From contig JAEBUN010000010.1 of NCBI GenBank assembly GCA_023014365.1, positions 124,001 through 188,000 of the forward strand: 64,000 bases of DNA. The letters are read 5' to 3'. Shown here piece by piece: positions 36,978 to 47,140 of this stretch. The first letter of the stretch is position 1. Every line of letters begins with the position of its first letter. The translations under genes and the position numbers were made by a program. Source of the stretch: Lepiota brunneoincarnata. Taxonomy: Eukaryota > Basidiomycota > Agaricomycetes > Agaricales > Agaricaceae. The notes below the pieces were generated by a model. It searched no databases and had not been told where the DNA came from. It saw only the letters and a list, made by a program, of their open reading frames with translations.

Positions 36978-37736
36978 GCTTTGTATGTGATGTTCTGTAC
37001 CTCGAATTCCCACTCTTGATCACTCCTTGCTGTTTGCCCAAGTCTGTTATGAGCCCGAGTAGCATCCCTTCTTCTTTTGCAAGGTCGGTAGAAGCCACAA
37101 GTTACCTTGGCAATGCCCCACTACCTGATGAAGAACAGTTATTGTTACCAGGCTTCTGGCCCAGTTGCTACGGATCCATGTGATGAAGCATTGTAAGGAT
37201 GCTTGCAAATTTGTAAGGGGGGGGGGAGGTAATGTATATTTTAGTAGCTATGAGGTCTGGTATACTGGTAATTTGAGCTTCTAATCTCATACGAGCTCGG
37301 AAGGAAGGAGCGTGCAAGGTAATGAAAGTTTTACGAGTGAGAGTGTATAAAATTCAAAGCGAGAGAACGCGAATTTCACGTAAAGAGGAATTATGAAGAC
37401 ATTTTTACAATATGAATGAAAAGACGGACAAAGAAGAAGACCGTGATCCAAGGTTGGTGTCTACAAAACAGAAGACTGATGCCAGGCGGTGATACATATC
37501 GTTGGTCGATGTCTTCTGCTGGTATATACATTGTGTCTTGTTCGCTGGTTCTATATTGTCGTCATGCGGAATGCAAAGGTAGCACACAAGATCAAGTGGA
37601 ACGCAGAAAGAGTGGGAGAGAGTGGAGGGGCACTGTTGGCGCAAAATTGAGCCTGCGAATTGAAGGGAGCTAAACAAACAACACACATACCACAGACAAG
37701 TATTCAGCTTCCGCAGGTGCAGCTTGCATGGCCTCG
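36978..37736. other. Intergenic, nothing recognised
   Basis: 3' flanks of two convergent genes. An 11-G run lies near 37217. No coding pattern. Confidence 0.35.
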
Positions 37737-39475
37737 TCAATCCGTTTTGATATGGCGGAGATCAAACGGTACGCGACGCTGCTTGATATTTAATACCACA
37801 AGTATCAGGAGCAACACAGCCGATACGATGGTTAAGATAAGATGGAGGAGCGGATACAGGAGATTCGTAGCCAAAGCAAAGCCATCCGTTGTATGCTTTG
37901 CCAAGACAGGAGTCTCAAAAGTGCCCTCAACCTTCACAATTCTATTAGTCGGCCGGAGCCCAGAGGTAAATGCTTTCAGAGCGGAAAGTGTATAGTCGTC
38001 TAGAATCTGGTTGACGCGTTCGAGAGGAAGCGGTCGTGTTGCAGACGCATCCCCCCAATTCCCTGTCGCTGGGGGTGTCATGAACATGTCGGACGCGATG
38101 GTGTTGAAATTGACAGGGAAAAGGGACGCGTCGGCTTCAGCGATGTCGTCTGGGGAAGAAGTGGCGGAGAAGAGCGCCTCTGCGAAGATTACCCTGGCTG
38201 CGTCGGGGTGGATGTTGCCAGGAGACTTTCCTGCGGGCACCGTAATGGTCATGTCGGGCTTCGAGGTATTGGTATTTGGTTCGAGAGTGACTACGCCCGT
38301 GGTGAATTCGAGGTTTGGCGTACATATCAAGAGTGTGGCAAGTGGTGCCAAGGACCATTGAGTAGACGAGAAAGGTCGTGGGTCGGGTGCAGCGAATTGG
38401 CGCGCATCATGGAGGGATGGCAGGTCGGTCAAATCAATAAATGTAGTATTTACGATAGTGCTGTTGGTGACTGGAGTTGTTGAGTTTCCACCGAGGAAGA
38501 GGTATACTGATGTTTCGATTAGATCCCGTGTCGTGAGATGTATTATAGTTGAACCGTTCGCTGCAAGACCTGGTAGTAGAAGGAAAAACCTCAGTACGGA
38601 CTTGGAACTGTATCGATTGGAGGATACTTACTGGGTTCAACGCTAGAACCATACGTCAAGGGGCTTATAAATTCCCATGGCCGGTTGTCTACGAAGAAAG
38701 CAGATCCATTGAAACCATCGGGTGCTCTCCATTTACACGAATGTTGGAAGTGCACAAGGTCAGACTCGTAAGTGATACGAGATGAAATGTTCTGTTCCGT
38801 GAATGGCAGAGGGGTAAACCAATTGGGTTGCGGCACATATCCTATGTGCATATGATCCACCTTCTCTAGTTGCACGATCATGCTCGCCCTGTGCAGACGG
38901 TCCACAAAACTGTCGGTAGCGGGATGGTCCAAGTCACCGGCGAGGGATATAGACTTGATATCAGGTATGACGGTAAGGGGAATGGTGTTCCGGAGCTCAA
39001 TGCCGTAGGAAACCGTGATAGTGGATGGACCTGTACTGCCGATGACCAAAAGAATGAGGGATGCGATCCAGGCCATCCGGTATGTCCAAGTCGCCCTCGC
39101 ACTGAAGAAATAGAACACGCAACTAGAGAAGGTGACGGTGACTGTCGAAACGACATCAGTCCTAGGTTCGCGTGCAGCCCATTCTCTGCTAAAGGAATTT
39201 GCGCAAATTCCCACAGCAAATGCTAAGGCAATGTTGTGCCAGAGGGTGAAGAGGGTGATGATGACGCTTTTGACAAGCATAGGTCCATACCTAACAAAAG
39301 GGAGTCGGAGAGGGAGCCTAAAGCAATGCCAAGCGAATGCAGCAAAGGCGACTTCTAAGATGATAAAGACTACGTAGCGATAGACGTCCGGCGAGATATA
39401 AGGATCTTTGGTTGTCGCTATTTTTTGTTGGGTGGTCTCTCCATCCTCCATCTGCTTGCTTTCTGCTAGGGACAT
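37737..39475 (-). CDS. Multi-pass membrane protein, intact paralogue of the 4109-5876 pseudogene
   Basis: Starts MSLAESKQMEDGETTQQK (39475), chosen because the pseudogene begins at the same place; a frame 23 codons longer exists. One intron, 38570-38631 (gtaagt...accag), in phase 1 restores a Ser codon. Membrane segments: VVFIILEVAFAAFAWHCF, VIITLFTLWHNIALAFAVGI, ATWTYRMAWIASLILLVIG and, near the C terminus, LHLILTIVSAVLLLILVVLN. Between segments 3 and 4 lies a long, probably extracellular domain with several N-x-S/T sites (GNSTTPVTNSTIVNTTFIDL), a paired Cys-Trp block (HFQHSCKWRAP) and LATLLICTPNLEF. It ends VPFDLRHIKTD. The layout recurs in the pseudogene. I do not recognise a named family. 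Confidence 0.8.
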
Positions 39476-39900
39476 GGCGCGTTTGGTGAGCAACTGGTTG
39501 GTGTTATGTGGCTGGCTCGAAGGAAGACGGCGACCAAAATTCACCCACCTAGCGCGGACGGGGACAGCGCAACCCTCACATGTAAGCCGAACAACTACCG
39601 CTCAGTCCAAGCCAAGGGCATTCGTAATTCTATAACAGGGGAGGGGCTAGAAGAGTGAGTATTGACGCCCGTAACCCAAACCGGTTAAATACACTCGACG
39701 TGCATTCCTTCGAGCGCTCGTGTTTTTTTTTACGAAGCGGGCAGTGTGTTGGCAGTTGAGATAGGTGATAGTTTCATTGCGATGGGTAAATTGACCAATG
39801 ATACAAACATTCGCAACCAGCTCCTACAATTAGTAGAACACAAGTCGGGGAATTAATGTATAGAAGGGAGACAACGAGCGGCCGGCAGGAAGAGATAGGA
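39476..39900. other. Intergenic
   Basis: Promoter of the membrane-protein gene and 3' flank of the eIF3j gene. Nothing further seen. Confidence 0.35.
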
Positions 39901-40932
39901 TCACATAAAGTCGTTGGGATCGTTGCCGAAATCATCTAGCGCCTCGTCGTATATCGTTGTGTCAAGTCTGTTATGAAAGCCAATTAACCATCACCCCAGG
40001 AAGTAAGAAAAAGGATGTACCTGTTCGCGAGCTTGGCGGGTCCCAAGGCTGGTTTCGACGCTCCCTTTGACTTTTTCTTCCCACTGACCTTTTCCCTCTG
40101 CTCTTTCTGCTTCTCATTCGCGAGTGTCGTGAGTCCCGAGGCTGCCTTGCGGACCTCGACATCTTTGAGCGGTGCGGCAAGCTCACGGGTATGGTGCTCG
40201 ACGAAGAAGTGGTAGAGAGGTCTGGATTGATGACGTTTGATGATGTAGTCGATGATCTTGGAGGAGAAGAGCTGGAAATCCTCCTTTGTGCGGGGTTGGA
40301 ATGATATCAGATAGTCGAGCTCAGATGAGGAAGTGCCTGTGTAAAGATATAGTGAGTAATCGGAAGCCGGGGAGAGCAGAGGAGAAGAAGTCGCACCGCC
40401 GAGGGCAGCGGCACCAAGAAGCTCTGCGGCGTTGTTCAAATCCGCCTTGAGCTCTCTCTCTTTATCGCGTTGTGCTTTCTCTCTAGGGTTCAAAACTTTG
40501 TCAGAGTCGTAATCGTCGTCGTCGTCGTCATCGTCATCGTCATCATCATCGTCATCGTCTGCTTCTGCTTTCTTCCGCGCCTTTTCTGCTTCCTTTTCTG
40601 CTATCTTCTGCTTGATGGTGCCTTTCTTTTTAGGAGGGGCAACAGGAGGGGGTGGATCTTCATCTTCGTCTTCTTCCTCGGAGGATTCTTCCCAATCGCT
40701 CTACGGGTGATGGTGGTAAGGGATGTCGGAGTGCGAGTATGGGAGGGACGTACGGCAGGCTCATCACCCTCTTCGTCCTCGCCTTCCCATTTTGTTTTCC
40801 TGGGTGCGGGAGGCTTGGATGCCGGGGCGGTGTTGTTGGTGGCCTTTGGATCGTTGTCTGCTTCGTCTGTTCCGTGTGAGTGAGCGTGTGATAAGGGGCG
40901 AGGAGAGAGAAGAACAGACCCCAATCTGACAT
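39901..40932 (-). CDS. HCR1: Translation initiation factor eIF3 subunit J (HCR1)
   Basis: eIF3j loosely joins the eIF3 complex on the 40S subunit, sits near the decoding centre, and also acts in termination and recycling. The start codon at 40932 gives MSDWD after an intron, then DEADNDPKATNNTA. Acidic SDWEESSEEEDEDED follows, a Lys-rich stretch, and an Asp run encoded at about 40510-40560. The conserved core is KVLNPREKAQRDKERELKAD, RTKEDFQLFSSKIIDYI, HHTRELAAPLKDVEVRKAAS and KKKSKGASKPALG. The last exon gives LDTTIYDEALDDFGNDPNDF and M, stop at 39901. Three or four short introns. Length about 260 residues is normal. Divergent from COQ9 with only 82 bp between start codons. Confidence 0.92.
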
Positions 40933-41014
40933 TTTGATATGGAGTGAAGCCAAGCGATAAGCAGTGATATCTGATGCAACTTTAAGCCCGGACATTGCCG
41001 TTCCTCTTCTTGCC
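40933..41014. promoter_or_regulatory. 82-bp bidirectional promoter, eIF3j / COQ9
   Basis: Start codons of the two outward-facing genes are 82 bases apart, so the core promoters and both leaders must overlap or begin within the other gene's first exon. Confidence 0.5.
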
Positions 41015-41862
41015 ATGACCAAGTAGGTTCTTTTTATTTATTTCCCTTATTTCTAAACATCTTGTCAGTTTACTCAGACTTGCTCTTCCTCTCGTCCAGA
41101 CACACGGGTTTACCCGCCAGGCTCTCGCCCTTTCCGTCCTCCATCTCCCCCCTCCGCACACACACACCTCCCCCCTCTCAGATGCCGCCATCTCAGCCCT
41201 CTTTGGACGCGACACACACGCCCAACGCACTCTCATCAGCTTTTTCCTTGATCAGGGCATCGAGCACATCAAGTCTCGTGCTCACCTTCTCTCCGAGTCC
41301 ACAGGGAAGCCTCCGTCAATCAGGGACGTGCTAGAGGAGAGACTCAAGTTTAATGAGCCAGCGCTGCAACACTTGTCTGGCGCGTTTGCGCTACTTGCTT
41401 CTAGCTCGTCCGCATCCACGATTAAGCTCGGTTCGTTCGAGCTTCCGCCGGTGGACCCACTACCTGCGTTAACCCATGCATGGAAGATTGCGGATGAGGC
41501 ATGCCATTTGGCTGGGGACGCGTCCACAGAGGTACTTTATGTCGAATCAGCTCCAGCCCTTTGTGTAGATGCTGATTTTTGCTTTGCATTAGCTATCTTG
41601 GTATGCCCGTCGAGCTTCGCTCGCTGGTATCTATACGGCTGCAGGTGCGATGTGCATCATATTTGATCCCGTTTCTTACTCTTGATGCCTTCTCTTCCAA
41701 GAACTCCACCAAATAGCATCACCACACACTGCCTCACAATTCCTTGAGTCTCTACTCTCTTCATCTTCAAATCTCAAGCAATCACTTGATGAGGTTGGTT
41801 TGTTTTCATTATATATTTTCAAGAGCTGCAAGGGCATCATCAAGAGCACTGGCACTTTCTAA
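41015..41862 (+). CDS. COQ9: Ubiquinone biosynthesis protein COQ9
   Basis: COQ9 is a lipid-binding TetR-fold protein of the mitochondrial CoQ synthome that supports COQ7. The exon chain is MTN (41015), an intron 41023-41068, then LLRLALPLVQTHGFTRQALA, AISALFGRDTHAQRTLISFF, LPALTHAWKIADEACHLAGD, an intron, LSWYARRASLAGIYTAA, an intron, ELHQIASPHTASQFLESLL and SLDEVGLFSLYIFKSCKGII to the stop at 41860-41862. The WYxRRAxLAGIYxAxELHxI block and the final amphipathic helix are diagnostic. Oddity: the first exon holds under three codons and no clear mitochondrial presequence, so an additional upstream exon or start inside the eIF3j first exon region should be considered. Confidence 0.88.
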
Positions 41863-42242
41863 TGTCTTTTCCTTCGTACTTTCTTCCTGAAATACATAAT
41901 TGAACAGTAGTAAAGTTAGCAAGAGTTATGGTCAGTGCTTGCATCAGTAAATAGTGAAATGTCAGACATACTGAGAATCAATACATTCTTACCTCTCCCC
42001 ATCATCTGTGCTTGCTCTAAGTCCTGTCTAAGCTTTTATCTCACTTTTTTCATGTTGAACATGTGCCCTTGGACCCATATCCACCCAGCTGCACTATAGT
42101 CCATGTTAACTGACTCCATTCCATTGTAATATCTGATATTTCTCACTATACAGGAAGACAATAAAACCTAATTTCATTTATTATTATTAGATATGGTTAT
42201 GTATACAGAATTGGTCTTATGGTAGTCAAATGGTTGAGTAGA
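41863..42242. other. Boundary between gene-rich and transposon DNA
   Basis: AT-rich and CpG-poor from about 41900 on. No gene and no recognised repeat end. Confidence 0.4.
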
Positions 42243-42432
42243 TGTAAGGGGAACTCCAAGTTGCTGCTCACAACCTCAAACTCAGGAATCCAATTCCCAA
42301 CCTCTCCATGCTTGGAAATCTGACTCCTAGCCCTCCTGCATCTGGAAATCTGTTTCCTAGCATCCCTGTGCTCAGATTTCCCTCCTACACCCCTCCAATG
42401 CAGATGCAAACCCTCACTGGCACATGTAATGT
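42243..42432 (+). repeat. LTR-like repeat beginning TGTAAGGGGAAC, copy 1, with 30-bp internal repeats
   Basis: Shares its start (tgtaaggggaact) and its end (ccctccaatgcagatg, aaccctcactgg) with 54537-54850. The middle has three to four degenerate 30-bp units of the type (ct)ttggaaatctgattccctgcc. Copy number of the unit differs between the two copies. Confidence 0.6.
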
Positions 42433-42657
42433 TATGAACAATCAAGACAAGGAGGAGCTAGAACTAATATTCAATTATCTATAAAGAATGGCAGGCCACC
42501 TTAAGTGGAGCCCATTTGTACAATTTGTAAGCTTAGTCAGAATTAGTCAGGATTAGTGTTCTGATGCGTGGGCCGAAGGTCCAGCGTGCTTTGTCAGACA
42601 ATGCCAAAGTCACACAAACTGGGTGTGCCGAAGGCACACAAGTGTAAGCTCATACAA

Positions 42658-42740
42658 GATGGGTACAGGAGACTACAGACTAGCTATGGGTGCAGGAATA
42701 CAAAGATGAAGAAGAGGAATACTATCATGCCATACAGGAT
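42658..42740 (+). repeat. Old fragment of the chromovirus LTR (U3 coding part)
   Basis: gggtacaggagactacaga, then gaatacaaagatgaagaaga, correspond to 62986-63066 of the young LTR with CpG lost (cgaagacgaag became caaagatgaag). Its right end meets the next LTR at 42745. Confidence 0.65.
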
Positions 42741-42744
42741 TTGG

Positions 42745-43125
42745 TGTTATCAAAATTCCGTATCAGAAGGACATCTATGTTTAGTATGAATTCCCATGTC
42801 ATATATCACTCTGAAACAATCAGTAGTGTACATCAGAAGGACTATATTTAGTAGTGACTCATTCTGACTTGTAGTTACCCTGGTCTGGATATATACAGTA
42901 AGGATATAGCCACTTCAAGTAGTATATAAGGATACAGTACTTCTGCATGTATCCTTATCTTAGTGTTATAAAGTTCTTGCCTCCTATACCTCTTTGCCAT
43001 AACCAGCTGGACTTATAGTGCTTCATTGTCTCCAAGTCACACCCAGTAGGACAGGACCAAGTCTGTATAGACATCCTGTGTTGACCACTGTGCTACTCAA
43101 GAGCAAACCCCTAACCTGGGTAACA
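42745..43125 (+). repeat. LTR of old Ty3/gypsy element G1 (TGTTATC...GGTAACA)
   Basis: 381 bases starting tgttatca and ending gggtaaca, matching the solo LTR at 59187-59574 across its length. Contains tataaggatacagtac, a TATA-like start. The flanks show no target duplication, which is expected for the 5' LTR of a longer element; gag remains follow downstream. Confidence 0.7.
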
Positions 43126-45185
43126 AAATACTAAGATACTCTGCTGCTTATCTCTTGCTTGCCCTCTACTCTGCCAATGTACTGAATGTGTCAAGATACT
43201 TTGGTCATCCAAAATGATGTATGAAAAGAAACTGCCTCTCTGTGTAGCCATCACTACATCTCTGAACCTCTCCCTGCCAGAAGACCTGGATTACTTACTC
43301 ATCTTCATCTTTACCTCTACTGCCACCCTCATTGCCTACTGAATTATCGCATTAGAACTTGAACACATCATGTGCCCCTGCCACTGCTGTGTTGTCAGAT
43401 TGTGGAACCTATACTCTGAGATATTATTCATCACCACCCAATTCTTCATTCTCCTAGCAATAATTGATTGCTAGACAACTATCACCATGCCTCCCAAGAA
43501 GTTCTCAGCCTGAAAAACTCCATCACCCCCTCCTACCAAACTGAGAAGCAAAATCTCAGGTCCAGAAATACAAAACCCTGACCCCAGAAGAAACCCCACC
43601 CCATGACCCACTCAAACTCCATCCCTGTTCTATCCCCCATCTCCATTCAACTCACCTGCTTCATGCACATGCACACCTACCCAAATTGTCCCATACACAC
43701 CATCAAGCTTTGCTACTGAATTAACTGAAAGACAAAGACAACAAGAAGAACAAGAACTAAAAGAATTTGAAGAATGAGAAGAACAAGAATGCCAAGAAGC
43801 CAAAGAATATCATGCCAAAGTACATCCACTAAACAACTACAAACTTACAAGACTTAAATTTGCCTTAAATCAACCAAGAGAACTTACAAAATCAGAAGAC
43901 AACCTACTCACACACCACAAATTTACTGTAGATCAATGAAAACCCCCTCCAGTAGACAACAACTCAGACATCTACATCACAGATGATAACAAATCAGAAC
44001 CTGATCCTCAACCACCCACATTACCCACACCCACACAACCCTTAACCCTACCAGCACCACCCATACAACCTCTGCAACCTCCAGCACCACTGCTACTGCC
44101 ACCAGGACAAATACAAATGGCCACTGCAACCCCAAAAGAGTTAGGCCTCCTCAAACCCATTGCCTTTGATGGAAATAGAAGACTTTTCAAAGACTGGATC
44201 TTCCAATGTGAAGTCTACATACTTGCCAACCAGACTATGTATAACACTGATCTTGCCAGGACCTTATTTGTCCTTTCAACAATGTAATTAGGAGATGCCC
44301 AAGCTTGGGCCAGACAATACCTCCATGAGAGGAATGCCCAAATGCCAGCAGGAACACCCCTGGGTATGGAAACCTGGGACAACTTCACAAACCACCTCAG
44401 AACCAACTTCACCCCAGCAGACAAACATGCATATGTGCATACATGACTCCAAACCCTGCACCAGGCAGGTAAACCAATGACTGAATTCAATTCTCAGTTC
44501 AAGGAATTAGTCCATCAATCCAGACTCACAGAAGATTGTGCACTAATTGATCTATACCAAAAAGCAATCAACTGCCATATCACCATGAAAATAGATGAAT
44601 CAGAAAACCCTCTGACAACCATCACCACTTGGTACACCTGAGCAAACAAACTCAATGACAACTTCTGCTACATCAATGCCCTGTATGGCACACCCAAAAA
44701 CACATTCTCACAAAGGAGCCAATACCAGCCCAACCACAGACTAACCTGTCCCAACAGTAACATGCCCTATGCACAGTTCTACCAAAGAGGCAATACTCCC
44801 AGATTTACACCATGTGACCCACATGCCATGGAAATAGACCATGCCACAATAGAAGAAGAATATGAAGATCCTTATCCTGAAATACCCCAACTGGAATATG
44901 CCAAAGAAGACTCCACCCAAGAACCATTGGAGATAGATGCAGTTGTTATGGAACAACAAATGAAAGCTTATCAAAAACAAGAATGCTTCCAATGTGGAGC
45001 AAACAACCATTGGGTTAGTAAATGCCCACACCCACCACCTGCCAGATGCTTCCCAGGAATGCACACTAATCTGCCATGCCCAGCCAGAAACCCAAACCAC
45101 CCCCCTTACCAAGGAAACAAGCCTAATCCCAGCTTTAAACCCCAACAATGCAAGTACTCCCTTGCCATTGCAGAAATTGCATTTC
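43126..45185 (+). pseudogene. Decayed gag of Ty3/gypsy element G1
   Basis: A plus-strand frame with stops reads TATPKELGLLKPIAFDGNRR, FKDWIFQCEVYILANQT, LGDAQAWARQYLHERNAQMP and MTEFNSQFKELVHQSRL, typical of retrotransposon Gag. It is followed by a zinc knuckle ECFQCGANNHWVSKCP. Internal stops are TGA at expected Arg positions (catacatgactc, acctgagca), the mark of CGA to TGA change. The sequence stops at 45185, where the young element was inserted, and its pol resumes at 53433. Confidence 0.75.
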
Positions 45186-45883
45186 TGTTATGATCCGTGC
45201 TCCTTCTGTATCCGAGGATAACTGGAGACGGCCTTCAATCACTCTACAAGGTGTCCGAGACGGTTGGCCTTATAGAGCTTAGTGGATCACGCTCAATGAG
45301 ATAACGAGGGAAGACGCCAAGTTAAGGCAGAGAGGTAAACGACCGCTGTTAACAAGATTAAAGCTTAGGGCTTTAATCTCTACTTGTACAGGCCTTATAT
45401 ACCTATGAGGTGCTATATACTCGTTATAGGTTACTTGGCTGTTCTACTGGTCGTGCGCAGTCCTGACCATGATGCACATCCTGGCTGATGGCATCCTAGC
45501 GTTATTTATATTACAATGAGTCAGTACTCTCGCTACTGCTGTGCGATGTTCCATCGCTTTCCTCTGACTCATAATCTCCTTCTCCCAATTGTATCTCCAT
45601 GGAGTCGTCTCCGTTCTCGCTCTCCATTCTCTCGGTGCTTCCATCCATATCGGAGGTTGGGTCGGTTGATCCATGGTTATCTTCCTCGTCCTCGGGGTAT
45701 TCCAATATATCCTCCAAGGTTATCTCCATTCCTGCTTCTCTTGCCAGGTCCTGCATGGCGGTATAATATTCCCCTTCTTCGTCTTCGTATTCTTGTGCCC
45801 GTAGTTGGTCTGTAGTCTCCTGTACCCATCTTGTAAAGTCGAACAATGATTCTTGTTCCTCCCGGTCTGGACTGTTCATAACA
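45186..45883 (-). repeat. 3' LTR of the chromovirus
   Basis: 698 bases with terminal inverted TGTTATGA/TCATAACA. Differs from the 5' LTR only at 45289, 45587, 45647 and 45652. Carries the last 122 codons of the extra open frame. Confidence 0.95.
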
Positions 45884-46641
45884 TTATCCCCTTCGTAAGG
45901 TCTGATGTCCTCATCAGACATATCCTCAGTATAATCCGACAGGTTCTCCTGTAATGTTTGATTTGGCAATGGGGTCCCAGTCGAAGTATGGGTCGGGTTC
46001 TGGGGAGTTGCTTCGGTAGCTTGGTGGTCTGGGGATGGCGGGTCTTGGGTGAGGTTGATGACGATGGGTTCTCTGGAGTGAATGGTGGCGGGTGCGCCGA
46101 AGGATCGATTCAGGAAGTCGGTGGCTTCCGCTAGCAGATGTGGTGGTGGTGTTGGTGGTCGGAATGACGACGGGGGCATTTTGAATTCGGGTGCGGAGGG
46201 GTCTGGCTGAAGCGGGGCGCTGCTCGGTGCTTGCAACAATGTGTCGAATATTGTTGTTTGTGGTTTCGCGTGTGAGGGATCGAGCCCTGCTTGGTATTCC
46301 TCGTGGGCGGCGATACAGGCCAGGTACCATACTTGCGGGTTGATGCTGGTAAGGGTTTCTCTCGCAGTGCTTCTCGTAATGGCCTGGGGCAATCTTTCGA
46401 CAATATCGACATTGGTAGCGCGGGCATCCTGCTTTGATATGGCCGAATCGACGGCAGCAATTGCAGCGAGTTCGGGTGGTGGATAAGTGAGTGGTGGTAG
46501 TCCCGATGGGGGCGTCATTAGAAGCAGATATAGCTTGTACAATACTTGATGGTTGGTTACTCGTATCCACCATGGGAGGGTTGGAAGGTTGGGTGGTGGT
46601 CCCGATAGGTAGGATAGGGCGGTCCTGACTTCCGCTTCCAT
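45511..46641 (-). CDS. Extra chromovirus ORF (acidic, ends inside the 3' LTR)
   Basis: 376 codons in a frame different from the zinc-knuckle frame it overlaps. From about 46370 on it looks like real protein: INPQVWYLACIAAHEEYQAG, a Pro-rich middle, EPIVINLTQDPPSPDHQ, then a strongly acidic tail (FTRWVQETTDQLRAQEYEDE, SDGTSHSSSESTDSL) whose last 122 codons lie in the LTR. The part upstream of 46370 is probably an out-of-frame shadow. The likely picture is one third protein, with the zinc-knuckle half in the other frame and this half joined by a +1 shift near 46350-46370. It sits where env would be, but no signal peptide or TM segment is seen. Function unknown. Confidence 0.55.
   Translation of the reverse strand: MEAEVRTALSYLSGPPPNLPTLPWWIRVTNHQVLYKLYLLLMTPPSGLPPLTYPPPELAAIAAVDSAISKQDARATNVDIVERLPQAITRSTARETLTSINPQVWYLACIAAHEEYQAGLDPSHAKPQTTIFDTLLQAPSSAPLQPDPSAPEFKMPPSSFRPPTPPPHLLAEATDFLNRSFGAPATIHSREPIVINLTQDPPSPDHQATEATPQNPTHTSTGTPLPNQTLQENLSDYTEDMSDEDIRPYEGDNVMNSPDREEQESLFDFTRWVQETTDQLRAQEYEDEEGEYYTAMQDLAREAGMEITLEDILEYPEDEEDNHGSTDPTSDMDGSTERMESENGDDSMEIQLGEGDYESEESDGTSHSSSESTDSL
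45884..45895 (-). promoter_or_regulatory. Polypurine tract of the chromovirus
   Basis: On the minus strand cgaaggggataa directly precedes the 3' LTR, the normal place for second-strand priming. Confidence 0.65.
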
Positions 46642-47140
46642 TGCTCGGGCTTGGGATCAGACTCTCGAACGGGAATTCGGTGAGAGCGGTTGATAGCATG
46701 GCAGAAATGGTATTGCGGTCCTGTTCCTCTGTTGCGCTAGAAAGAATAGTGGCGCATAGTTTTTCGAATTCTGTTGCTCGGTCGTGGACGAGGCGCTTGT
46801 GATACAGAAGAGCAGTAAATGTCTTCCAGCAGGTGTCGACCAGGGGTACCATCGCTGGACTGTGTTTAAGACGGGTTCCGGTAATATGAAAGGGAACTTC
46901 GTGTAAAAAGATGGATCGTATCTTGGGTTGGTTGGAGGGAAGGAAGGTATGCCGGATGATATAAGGACTGTTGGTCCTGTCTGGTTGGTCGTCAGCGGTA
47001 TCGGTGGCAGGGTTAGGTTGGCTATTTCCTTCGACGCGGTTCGCCAGGGATATGATTCTTTCCCGGATGAGAAGGCGTCCATCGTTGTCTGGCTCTGGGA
47101 GGTCTGGAGTGGTTGCTCGAGTGTTGGGTGGTTGGGTCAT
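45926..47140 (-). CDS. Extra chromovirus ORF with two zinc-knuckle-like motifs
   Basis: 404 codons from MTQPPNTRATTPDLPEPDND (ATG at 47140), overlapping the end of pol by 118 bases in another frame. It has a helical region (MVPLVDTCWKTFTALLYHKR, VHDRATEFEKLCATILSSA) and then RCNCCRRFGHIKAGCPRYQC and RYCRKIAPGHYEKHC, two Cys/His groups like retroviral nucleocapsid knuckles. After that the frame becomes Arg/Pro/Thr/His-rich and looks like an off-frame reading, while the overlapping frame takes on protein character. A second nucleic-acid-binding protein downstream of pol is not standard for chromoviruses. Confidence 0.6.
   Translation of the reverse strand: MTQPPNTRATTPDLPEPDNDGRLLIRERIISLANRVEGNSQPNPATDTADDQPDRTNSPYIIRHTFLPSNQPKIRSIFLHEVPFHITGTRLKHSPAMVPLVDTCWKTFTALLYHKRLVHDRATEFEKLCATILSSATEEQDRNTISAMLSTALTEFPFESLIPSPSNGSGSQDRPILPIGTTTQPSNPPMVDTSNQPSSIVQAISASNDAPIGTTTTHLSTTRTRCNCCRRFGHIKAGCPRYQCRYCRKIAPGHYEKHCERNPYQHQPASMVPGLYRRPRGIPSRARSLTRETTNNNIRHIVASTEQRPASARPLRTRIQNAPVVIPTTNTTTTSASGSHRLPESILRRTRHHSLQRTHRHQPHPRPAIPRPPSYRSNSPEPDPYFDWDPIAKSNITGEPVGLY

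Noticed and set aside
40500..40560. Plus-strand Val/Ile-rich open frame resembling membrane helices
   Set aside because: It is the antisense of the Asp-rich run of eIF3j (gtc/atc repeats).
46370..46641. True overprinting of two chromovirus proteins over the whole overlap
   Set aside because: Protein character is present in only one frame at a time on each side of about 46360, so a frameshifted single protein is simpler; kept as a finding with that caveat.
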